Assembly (NCBI GenBank): GCA_009599575.1
Contig: VWND01000069.1
Span: 434,001-498,000, forward strand
Origin: Blumeriella jaapii
Taxonomy: Eukaryota; Ascomycota; Leotiomycetes; Helotiales; Drepanopezizaceae
DNA length: 64,000 nucleotides
Direction of reading: 5' to 3'
A program made the translations under genes and the position numbers. Below are positions 55,153-64,000 of the stretch, piece by piece. The notes below the pieces were generated by a model that made no database searches, was not told the DNA's origin, and worked only from the letters and a program-made list of their open reading frames with translations. Every line of letters starts with the position of its first letter. Position 1 is the first letter of the stretch.

Positions 55153-55913
55153 GGCGCCGGGGCAAGTGTTTCAATTGAGTTTCGCTCACGACGGGCGGAC
55201 GAGGAATGCCGGTGGGAGATGACGGGGACTCGAGCATCGACGTATGTCCTGTTTGTCCTGTATGTGCCGGGGCGACGGGATGCCAGATGTCGAGCTGAAG
55301 TTGCTGGCGTTGAGTTGTGAGGGGACTGACAGCATCGCGATCGAGGCCGTGTGAGTTGACACACCTGACGAAAAGATCAGCGAGTAGGCACCACAACCTT
55401 GCACGCCAATCCTGTAACACTCCAACACTCCAACACTCCAACCAACACTTCAACACTTCAACACTTCAACCTTCAACACTCCAATACTTCAACACTCCAA
55501 CGCTCCAGCTTTGCGCGCGCTTCTCTCTCTCTCTCTATCTTTACATCTCTCTCTCTCTCTCCTTCTCGCGCGCGCGCTCTCTCTCTCTTCATCTCTCTCC
55601 ATCTCTCTCCATCTCTCTCCCCCCCTTCCCCCCCTCTCTCGGTCTGCAATTCGACTGTTACGCCTCGCAGAGGTACGAATTCCAAACATCGAGCGAGTCG
55701 AATCCAGTCGAATCCCAAACATCGAGCCAGTCGAATCCAGTTGAATCCCAAACATCGAGCGAGGCGAATCCAGTCGAGCGAGGCGAATCCAGTCGAGTCG
55801 CAACCCGCGATCCTCACGCCCTCGTCCCAGCTGCCGTGGGCTGGCAGAACTCCTGTTGGCAATCCACTGGTCAACCCAGACAGAGCAACATAGATGGAAA
55901 GGCCGATGCCAGC
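55153..55913. other. Intergenic with short tandem repeats
   Basis: CAACACTCCAACACTTCAA repeats (55420-55505), CT runs (55520-55640), and a 24-bp-like repeat around GAATCCAGTCGA (55690-55800). Open frames through these have low complexity. Probably the leader of the WD40 gene. Confidence 0.5.
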
Positions 55914-58900
55914 ATGTCTGACCCGCTGCCCAAGATCCAGGTGACCGACGTCTTCCCTCCCGACGGTGCCGCCAATGCATCCCGCACGCTTGAATCCCCC
56001 TCGACTCCCACGGACGGCGGAGGTTCAGCCAGGCCGCGGTCTGCCACCTCGTCGGAAGGTACGCTCTTGGGTCTTCTTCTTCCCGATGGTCTGATAGATG
56101 CAGCATCCAGTCGCTCAGGTCTGCAAGCTGCCAGGCTTTCTGCTTCTGGCCCTGGGGCTTATTGTGCTGACGAGAGCTCTCGTGATAGGCAACAACCAGA
56201 CCAATGGGATCAAGTCATCGATAAACAACCTGGCCCGAAGTTCTCCAGCCAGAGACGGCAGCAACGGAGCAAACCCACCGCTGCTTGCGACACAGCAGGC
56301 TCGTCCAACCACTGCCATTGATCCGCTCTCTCATGTACGTCCGATCGAGCCCTCATGGGGTGTATCTGCACTCGCTCCGCCGTGCTACGGATCATGCTCA
56401 CTAATGCGCTGCGTAGCATATCTTCCAGAGAACGAATACCGAGAACACAATTCCCCAGAAGCTGCGAAACCCGGGCGCGGGAGGACCGGAGAGTCCAATT
56501 CTAGACATCGGGAATACAACAAGCTCGGAAATACCGCCACCCGGCAGACAGTTGACCCCGGATATCAATCGCTCCGACAGTAACATTGGCAAAGAGAAGA
56601 AGTAAGTGTCTCGGTGGTGCACGAACTACCAGCCAGCGTTGCTTACCCTGAACAATGCGGCTTGCTCATGACACCAAGACAAACTGACACGCGCACACAG
56701 AAAAGGCGTCTCGTTTCTGAGCCGGTTTTCCATCATAGGTGGGAAGAAGAAGGATTATTCTGGGGACGTGGATCACGATGAATCGGAGCAGGGCGACCAG
56801 CGCACAGAAGGCATGAACGCTCATGTCTTCTCCTCTTCTGTAGGCGCGAACGGATTCATCCCCCAGCACAAAGAGCCGCCTCGGTATATCAAGGTTCGGA
56901 CGCGTAACAAGAAAATCAAGGACTTCGATCGCATGTTCTTGGCGCAGGAGTTGAGCGGCATCAAACAACACGCCTTCAGTGATGAGAAGGTACCAGGCTT
57001 AACACCTGCCGACGTTCCGCCCGCAACGCTTGTGCACAAGATACCAAAGTCGGCGAAATCATGCGGGGCCATCTGGGCCACGGAGTTCAGCACATGCGGG
57101 AGATATCTTGCGGCGGCTGGTCAGGACCAAATTGTGCGAGTTTGGGCCGTCATCGAATGCGGATGAAAGAAAAGCGCACGAATATGAAGAGGACGTAAAG
57201 TCGAGCGCATCTGGCGCAGCTAGATTAAGCGCACCGGTGTTCAGGTCAACGCCGATTCGAGAATTCGAGGGACATACCGGAGATGTTTTGGACTTGAGCT
57301 GGAGCAAGAACAACTTTTTGTTATCGTCTTCTATGGACAAGACAGTCAGGCTATGGCACATTTCAAGACAAGAATGCTTATGCACTTTCAAGCATAAAGA
57401 CTTTGGTTCGTTGGCCCCTCTGCCTCTTGGGCACGGTTGTGGCATCCGTGTGTCGCGGCTGTCAAAGATAAAGTAAACATGGACTAACCCTCAGCCAGTC
57501 ACATCCATAGCGTTCCATCCTCGAGACGACCGATTCTTCTTAGCAGGATCCTTGGACTCCATCCTTCGACTCTGGAGCATCCCCGACAAGTCGGTATCCT
57601 TCTGGAAGCAGTTACCGGATCTTATCACCGCTGTCGCATTCACCCCCGATGGCAAGACAGCCATTGCTGGTGTGCTCAGTGGCCTGTGCTTGTTCTATGA
57701 GACATCGGGTCTCAATCCTCAAGGCCAGATTCACGTACGCTCAAGTCGGGGGAAGAACGCCAAAGGATCCAAGATCACTGGTATCCGGACTACGACATAC
57801 CCGCCTAACGATGTCAATGGGGAGGCCAAAGTTCTGGTCACGAGTAACGATTCGAGAGTCAGGCTCTATAACCTGAAAGACAAGACTCTGGAGATGAAGT
57901 TTCGAGGCCACGAAAACACTTGCAGTCAGATCAATGCCAGTTTCAGTGACGATGCGAATTACGTTATCTGCGGCAGCGAGGATAGAAAGTCGTACATCTG
58001 GAACACTGGAACGATCGACTTGGATAGCAACAAAGACAAGCGGCCTGTGGAGTTCTTCGAGGCGCATTCAGCAATGGTCACGGCCACTGCAATTGCTCCA
58101 ACTACCACCCGACAACTACTCAGCCAATCTGGAGATCCAATTTACGACCTCTGCAACCCACCTCCGGTGACTCTTCTCTCCCGCGATGAATCAAACACCT
58201 CCTCCTCCATCCCGCCTCTCGTTGTAGACAAACGCGATTCAGAGCCCGTCAGCGAGCCCGTCAAGAACCCGGCCTACCTCGCTCGCAGCACACACAACGA
58301 CGGCCTCATCATCGTAACAGCTGACTATTTAGGCTCCATCAAAGTCTTTCGCTGCGACTGTGCCTACGAGAAGCGCCGTAACGTCAACTGGGAGACGGGA
58401 TCTACTTTCTCCAAGAAAGTCATCAACCACTCCGGCAGCATCATGACGCGCAACTCGGAGGGGTCGCGCCGTGCCTCGATTTCTCAAAGCTCGCTGGCCA
58501 GCGGGATACCCTCAGATCACATTCTATCATGGCGGAATGGCGTGACGGACACAGCTAGCATCCGGAGCGCAACCCTGACCACCCATTCTGACCGCAGCGT
58601 ATCCCCGGGAAAGTTCAGCCGCAACACGCAGCCTCGGAGCCGATTCATGAGTACAGCGCTCCAAAACCAATACGTATCCTCACCCACAACGAACGCGTCT
58701 CCCAGCGTCTCGACCACAACCAGTCCGCCACAAAGCATCTCTAGCCGCCATAGCCCGCTTTCCAAACCCACCCGACCGCGCGCTCAGCCCCCAACCCCCA
58801 GCTTCACCATTAAGAGAGAGTCTGCAGACGACAACCCGCTCCGAGTAGATGCGGCCGGCAAGTCCTACCAGTTCTGGAACGTGTCCTCGTGGCGGCCGCA

Positions 58901-59153
58901 GCCGCGCAGCAGTAGCAACAACAACAACAACAGCGACCCGGGGAACACGGAGAACGACAACAGCCTGCGGCCGCCGCTCGATGCCAGAAGCAGCGAGGTG
59001 AGCAAGCTGAGCAGCGAGGAGGACGAGGAGCGGGAGAGCGAGGGCGAAAGCCTGAGCTGTGGGAAATGCGGCGGCCGCGATTTCCGGGCGAGGAAGGTGC
59101 AGGGGAGGGGCTTGGTGATGGTTTGTACACGGTGCGGGGGGTACGTGGAGTGA
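55914..59153 (+). CDS. WD40 protein, WDR44/Dgr2-like, with C-terminal zinc ribbon; one apparent frame break
   Basis: Five exons (55914-56058, 56189-56334, 56417-56601, 56701-57405, 57499-59153) give about 945 residues. The N-terminus is Ser/Pro-rich. The central WD40 domain begins at CGAIWATEFSTCGRYLAAAGQDQIVRVW and includes EFEGHTGDVLDLSWS, SSSMDKTVRLWHI, VTSIAFHPRDDRFFLAGSLD and SEDRKSYIWN. That pattern, with the long insert after the first repeat, matches fungal Dgr2/WDR44-like proteins, linked to Rab and membrane trafficking in animals. The C-terminal 180 residues are Ser/Pro-rich, then end in CGKCGG...CTRCGG, a zinc-ribbon-like pair about 20 residues apart. A frame change of one extra or two missing bases lies near 57150-57160 (VWAVI to SNADERKAHE). 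All introns are GT-AG. Confidence 0.82.
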
Positions 59154-61420
59154 AGGTGCCGATGAGTTGATAAGATCGATGGATGAATCGAAGGTGACAA
59201 GACCACGGGAACAGGATTTGTATCACGGTAATCATGCTTGGATTGAAACAGTTGGATCTGACGATGGCGAAGGGGCTTGGATGGATGGACGAACGGATGG
59301 TTGGGTATCTGGGCCAGCAGTGGCGGTGCTTGAAACGAATGGCATTTTGGCATGATGGGTGGGTGGGCTGGTGGGCGGCGCATGTTGTGATATCCCTAGA
59401 TGCTTGCTTGCTTGCTTGACTTTTCATGATGATGAGTGGGTGGGTTCGTGGCGCTGCACCTGCGTTGTATCTCTCTTTTGAGATGGAAGAAGACTTCTTT
59501 TCTTGTCGTTTCTTCTCTTGTGTATCTGTAGGAGAAGGGGAGGTGGAAAGAAAGAAAGAAATAAATAAAAGCAAGGAAAGCGGAAGAGAGATTGTTCGTC
59601 GTTTTGTTCGTCTCTTGTTTGGTTCATTGCTGACTTGCGTTTTTGCTTGCTTGCTTGCTTGCTTGTAGCTGATGGTGTACAGCTCGTGGTTCTCATTCCC
59701 CCCCCCCCCCCCCCCCCCCCCCCCCCACCTTTTCTTCTTCTTCTCAGTGCTAATTTGGTTATTCAACCCTCGATACATCGAGATCGAGCAAGGATCTCGC
59801 TGATCGGCAGAGGGGAAGTTGAACGTCGACGTACTGTAAGACTATCTGGGGGCTTGTAGCAAGTAAAATGGTCCTTGTCTATCCTCGCTCGCTCGCCCAT
59901 CCCCATCTGTGCCTTTGTTTCATCTGTCCTTCTTCTGGCTTGTTCTTGGGAGTGGGCTGTCTTCGGATCATACAGTATACACGGCTATCTGCACTTCTCG
60001 TAGCCATGTGTACAGATATATATATATATGTAAATTATATGTTTGTTTGATTGTTTGTATGTGCATGTATAATACATACACGCATATATCTGCTTTACAC
60101 GCCTGCTTGATGTTTTTTCCTTTTCTTTCCTTCTGTCCTTTCTATGGTACGGTAGCTAGCTAGCTAGCTAGCTTGGTGAAATGAATGAATGGATGGATGG
60201 ATGAGAGCGTTTTGTTGCTTTTATCTCGCTTTGGCTGCTTTCCTTTCCTGCTATACACGCATGTGTACAGGCGGATTTATACAGGCATATTTATACAGGC
60301 ATATGTATATATACTACTGTACTGTTTTACAAAATCACGATTTCACCACCTTACGTACAGTATCTAGGTGTATACATACCTGTTCACATACCTATATACA
60401 TACCTACCTATGTACATACCTACCTACCTACTTACCTACCCACCTACCTACCCACCTAACCGCTTGTGTCAAGAAGCTACAGTTTGTATAACACGGCATG
60501 CCACTTGGGCTAGGTACTGTGTACCTTATATACATACCTACCTACTCTTCCGAGACCGTACAGTACGTGCCCGGGTCTCTCTACACGTCCAGACACAGGC
60601 ACGCATCTGTTTCTAGTTCGTTCCATGGCTTTTCTAGTCCGTGGAAAAGCGAGCGTGGGTACACGATGCCGATTCTTTTTTTAACTATGTAGGTAGGTAG
60701 GTAGGTAGGTAGGTAGGTAGGTACAGTAGGTAGGTAGGAAGGTGAGCAGCTGACAAGCTCGCGCTCCCTTAGCACGGAGGTATGTACAGTACAGTACAGT
60801 ACCTTTGGATCAACATCTCGCGTACATTTGCTCGAAGCTTTCCTTCCCTTGATCCAGCAGGGCTCGCTTAGCTTGGCTGACAGGTCCCAGGAGCGCTCGC
60901 TCGCAGAACGGGAGGCGCTCGCTCGTGCACTGCGCGTTTATGGTACAGTACAGTAAAGTACTGTACTGTACAGTGTAACCGAACTACTGCTTTTCACCAG
61001 CCGCTTCAGTCTCCTTGGCTCTTGACGCGGTAGGGTACTTTGCTGTGTTTGCTGTGTGAGGTTTTGGCGGCTGCTAAATACTACTTGTGTTAATTTAAAG
61101 AGAGGCAGATATGATACGTGCGTGTACGTACTGTAAGATACAATCTCGAAGAGCTATGTACTACTGTACAGTAGTACTACTGACTGTGCGTACAGGAAGT
61201 ACCGTGGGACGTACTTGTTTACTACTTACTTACTTATATACTTACATACTCTTATATATATATACTTACTTACTTACTGTACGACCATCTATAATTAACA
61301 GTGTGTAATACTGTCTGTCCAGAATAGTACAAATATACAATGCCGTGCAGTATATCTGTATATATATAAAAATATATGTACGTACTTACATACATACATA
61401 CATACATACATACCTACCTA
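59154..61420. repeat. Microsatellite-rich intergenic block
   Basis: No gene supported. (GCTT)n at 59402-59420 and 59643-59665, a C29 homopolymer at 59698-59726, (TAGC)n near 60155-60172, ACCTACCTA units 60395-60460, (GTAG)n at 60688-60724, and many GTACTGTAC words at 60780-61200. Confidence 0.8.
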
Positions 61421-61421
61421 T

Positions 61422-61714
61422 CCCAGGTAAAATCCCGGGCAGCGTATTACCATCCCAGGATAAAACCATCAAACATCACCTACCTATCTAACCAACGATT
61501 CAGGAATTCAACAAACCAAAAAAGGATTTCTATTCTTTCTTTCTTTCTTTCTTTCTTTCTTTTTCCAACTGCGCCTTTTTCCCACTTAACTGAACAGTCC
61601 GGTCTGCACGACCCAAAGAAACACCCAGCTTCAACAGCTTCAATATAACAGCCTTGACACTTCCATCTTTCCAAAAGCGGCTTCACGAACACAATGGAGA
61701 ACCATCCCGCGTAG

Positions 61715-61747
<33 letters not shown>

Positions 61748-61945
61748 TCAAAGAACGGACTATTTGTCATCGCACATATCTTTTTCTTTTATATATAATC
61801 GCTTTCTCGAAAGTCTTTCGTATGGAGAAATCCCTAGTTGAGCACCGTCTCTAATGCCCTGCGGAAGGCTTGAGGTCGACCAGTTTCACTGCCCCTTCCA
61901 GACGTTAAAGAATATCATGATCATCATGATCATGATCATCATCAC
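61422..61945 (+). mobile_element. LINE 3'-end fragment, copy 4
   Basis: Two homologous parts. Bases 61422-61467 match copy 2 at 15648-15690 (GGGCAGCGTATTACCATCCC against GGGACAGCGTATTGCCGTCCC). Bases 61680-61945 match the common LINE 3' end, beginning TTCACGAACACAATGG and ending in an ATGATC/ATC tail. A run of 29 A at 61715-61743 sits where other copies have a short A/G stretch. The middle holds a (CTTT)n run (61537-61563). No coding capacity remains and no target-site duplication could be recognised. Confidence 0.75.
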
Positions 61946-62773
61946 CACCTACTCCGCAATTTCCACATCAGGCCTTCATATCTATGAGCTGGATGAACTG
62001 GATGAACCACACTCACACACACACACTCTCTCTCTCTCTCTTTCATGCGGTTCATTCAACGACCAATCTATCTATCTACCTACAATACAGTACATAGCAC
62101 TCTCCCAAGCCATCTACCAACCCATCTACCAACCCATCTACCAACCCAACCCAACCCAACCCAACCCATCTATCTATCTATCCATCTAACTATGGAAGCA
62201 AACATACACGAGTGCATATCGTAGATATCGCAGATATGCTAGAAATCCCGCCATCCCCCCTCCACCACACCGCATCTTTCCTTCACCATCCTCTCTCCAC
62301 CCATCTTATCCTCCCCCCCCCCCCCCCCCCCCCCCCCCCCAAATCGCTACCTCGCAATAGTGGTATATCATTACACGTTTCCCTCAAACGACAACTAGTA
62401 CGTACATCTACACAAGCTACACAACACATTTTCGCCCGCTCACGCTCACGCCCACGCCCACGCCCACGCCCACGCTCACGCTCACGCTTCCATGCTGGCT
62501 CGCTTGGAACATCCAAAGGGGAAATGCCACCCGCCACCCATCGAGCCAAGAAGAGGACAAAACCTCCCTCTCACTCTCCCGCCCTCCGCAGAAAAATAAA
62601 CCCCCAAAGGCAATAACGCCGTCGCAATGAACCCATCCCCACCCATTCTTCCCTCAAAAACGCCTACAAATGCAGAACCGCTTTTGCTTTCCCCCGTTTC
62701 ATCTACCGTCCCTCGTCTATCCCCTCAAAAGGCAACCCCCCCCCCCCCCCAAAAAAAGAACGCGCAAGCCAGC
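61946..62773. other. Intergenic with microsatellites
   Basis: CTATCTAC and CAACCCAAC repeats (62060-62190), C28 homopolymer (62313-62340), CACGCC/CACGCT repeats (62440-62485). It includes the 3' flank of the histidine kinase gene. No gene supported. Confidence 0.5.
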
Positions 62774-64000
62774 CTAGGAAGCCGAACTCACCCGTTGCTC
62801 CTTCTCCCGGTTCGCGACCCAGTTGTCAATGATCTTGCCCACCTCCTTGAACGCCACCGGCTTCGTCATGAACAGGTCGATACCGACGCGCACAGCCTCC
62901 GTCTGGTCCTCGATGCTGCTCCGGCCCGTGAAGGCGATGATGAGCGCCGCCTTGCCGTCGCCCTCACCCGCCCCACCGCCGACGCAGGGCGGGAGCGAGC
63001 CCTTCCGATCATCGCGCAGCGTCACCACAGACCCCTTCCGCCCGTCGTCCTTCGCAGCTCGGCGACGACGGTCCTCGATCGCGCGGATCTGCCGAGTGGC
63101 GCCGAAGCCGTCGAGGACGGGCATCGTGATGTCCATGAAGATGATGTCGTACCCCTCCTTCCGCGCATCGACCTTGTTGACGGCCTGCAGCCCGTCCATG
63201 GCTTCGTGCACAACCCCATAGTTCCTCCTCCGGAGGTAAGTGCTCAGCAGACGGATATTGATCTGGTTGTCATCCACCAGTAGCAGTGCCGGGGAATCGA
63301 CGGGCTTGGATGCCTCCAGCGGTTGGAAGGCGACGGAGATTTTCTTGCTGACGGTATTGAGAAGGGGCAATGCAGGTGTGGTTCTCTCCACACTTGACGT
63401 GCGCGGGGGGATCAGGGGCGAGATTTGCATCTTCTCGCCGAATCTACCCACAGGCGGCTGCCGCTTGTCGCTTGATTCGGCCACGGGAAATGGGAACTCG
63501 GAGTGCTTCTCGGCGATCGCACCCGGGGTAGGGCTTTCCAGAGCCTTGCGGGCGTTGGCGCTATCGGCAGCCATGCGTGTGTTGTCGAGCACTTCTCCCC
63601 CACGAGGACTCATGGTAAGCTCCTCGAACACGCTGCTCAGGTCTGACGATTCGACGGTCTGGGCCTCGGGGCGCGGCGTGGGGATGAACGGGGCCCCGGG
63701 GAGACATGGCGCAATGGCTCTGGCGAGTTTCAGAGGTCCGACGGGCTTGGCGATGAACGAGACGTTGATCTCGGGCGAGGTGCTCATGCTTCGGTCGAAT
63801 CGTGAACTGTGCGACGACAACACGACGATCGAGGGTGAGTGGTGGCGAGAGGGTGATTGCGCAATCAGTTGAGAGATCATGGCGGGCGTGGCTTCGTTCG
63901 AAATGATGATCTCGCACTTCTGGCCGAGGGGGACGATGCGCAAGCCGTACCATTTGACCAGGAACGTGGTGATGGATTTCTTGAGCAAGCGGCTCATGTC
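62774..64000 (-). CDS. Hybrid histidine kinase or phosphorelay regulator, C-terminal part (cut by window end)
   Basis: The reading frame runs off the right edge, so this is the C-terminal 408 or so residues of a longer protein. A pseudo-receiver or linker region (KWYGLRIVPLG, VVLSSHSSRFD, VSFIAKPVGPLKLARAI) comes first, then a Ser/Pro-rich spacer. A complete receiver domain follows: ALLLVDDNQINIRLL with the acidic pair, phosphoacceptor Asp in DIIFMDITMPVLDGF, Thr in IIAFTG, and Lys in DLFMTKPV. Between the phosphoacceptor and the Thr there is an insert of about 45 residues, Arg/Lys/Gly-rich. The layout fits a fungal hybrid histidine kinase whose kinase part lies outside. An Ssk1-type regulator is the alternative; the pseudo-receiver before the receiver favours a hybrid kinase. 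Confidence 0.8.
   Translation of the reverse strand, partial: DMSRLLKKSITTFLVKWYGLRIVPLGQKCEIIISNEATPAMISQLIAQSPSRHHSPSIVVLSSHSSRFDRSMSTSPEINVSFIAKPVGPLKLARAIAPCLPGAPFIPTPRPEAQTVESSDLSSVFEELTMSPRGGEVLDNTRMAADSANARKALESPTPGAIAEKHSEFPFPVAESSDKRQPPVGRFGEKMQISPLIPPRTSSVERTTPALPLLNTVSKKISVAFQPLEASKPVDSPALLLVDDNQINIRLLSTYLRRRNYGVVHEAMDGLQAVNKVDARKEGYDIIFMDITMPVLDGFGATRQIRAIEDRRRRAAKDDGRKGSVVTLRDDRKGSLPPCVGGGAGEGDGKAALIIAFTGRSSIEDQTEAVRVGIDLFMTKPVAFKEVGKIIDNWVANREKEQRVSSAS

Noticed and set aside
61400..61960. Target-site duplication for LINE copy 4
   Set aside because: Only ACCTAC-type microsatellite similarity is shared; no unique word.
1..64000. tRNA, rRNA and CRISPR
   Set aside because: No cloverleaf with a proper T-loop, no rRNA core sequence, and no spaced repeats; microsatellites lack spacers.

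Overview
The window is nuclear DNA of a filamentous ascomycete (Pezizomycotina). The evidence is short GT-AG introns of about 45-230 bp with CTAAC-like branch sites, typical single-copy fungal genes, and LINE retrotransposon relics with RIP-like decay. The orotidine-phosphate decarboxylase has the long acidic insert familiar from Sordariomycetes and Leotiomycetes, but I cannot fix the class. About seventeen protein genes are supported. I saw no rRNA, convincing tRNA or CRISPR array.

Left part (1-13 kb): a coiled-coil fungal protein of unknown function, a short-chain dehydrogenase with a CRE in its promoter, the SAGA subunit Spt20, and a divergent pair of mitochondrial genes (EMI1-like and YME2-like) sharing a 269-bp promoter. 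From 13.6 to 16.1 kb lie two LINE relics. The longer one is bounded by a perfect 16-bp target-site duplication and ends just beyond the 3' end of the orotidine-phosphate decarboxylase gene.

Middle (16-41 kb): OMP decarboxylase, cytosolic Hsp70, ribosomal protein eS19, a deaminase-fold protein with HVE and PCxxC motifs, an NDUFAF3-like complex I assembly factor, a small secreted cysteine-containing protein between two direct repeats, a dihydroxy-acid dehydratase with 11 exons, a fusion of an alpha/beta hydrolase with a capping-enzyme-like CX5R phosphatase domain, and a large ArAE/FUSC-type membrane protein.

Right part (41-64 kb): long microsatellite and polypyrimidine blocks enclose GC-rich islands holding LCB2 (serine palmitoyltransferase), a DUF1295 membrane enzyme, a RIB2-type riboflavin deaminase, a WDR44/Dgr2-like WD40 protein with a C-terminal zinc ribbon, and the C-terminal receiver part of a hybrid histidine kinase cut by the window end. 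A short composite retroelement with a 15-bp target-site duplication sits at about 51 kb.

Five conserved genes (OMP decarboxylase, Hsp70, dihydroxy-acid dehydratase, ArAE protein, WD40 protein) carry one- or two-base frame breaks, mostly at short homopolymers. The likeliest reading is residual sequencing indels rather than mass pseudogenisation. The genes form no single pathway. The most interesting items are the hydrolase/RNA-triphosphatase-like fusion, the deaminase-fold protein, and the composite retroelement.
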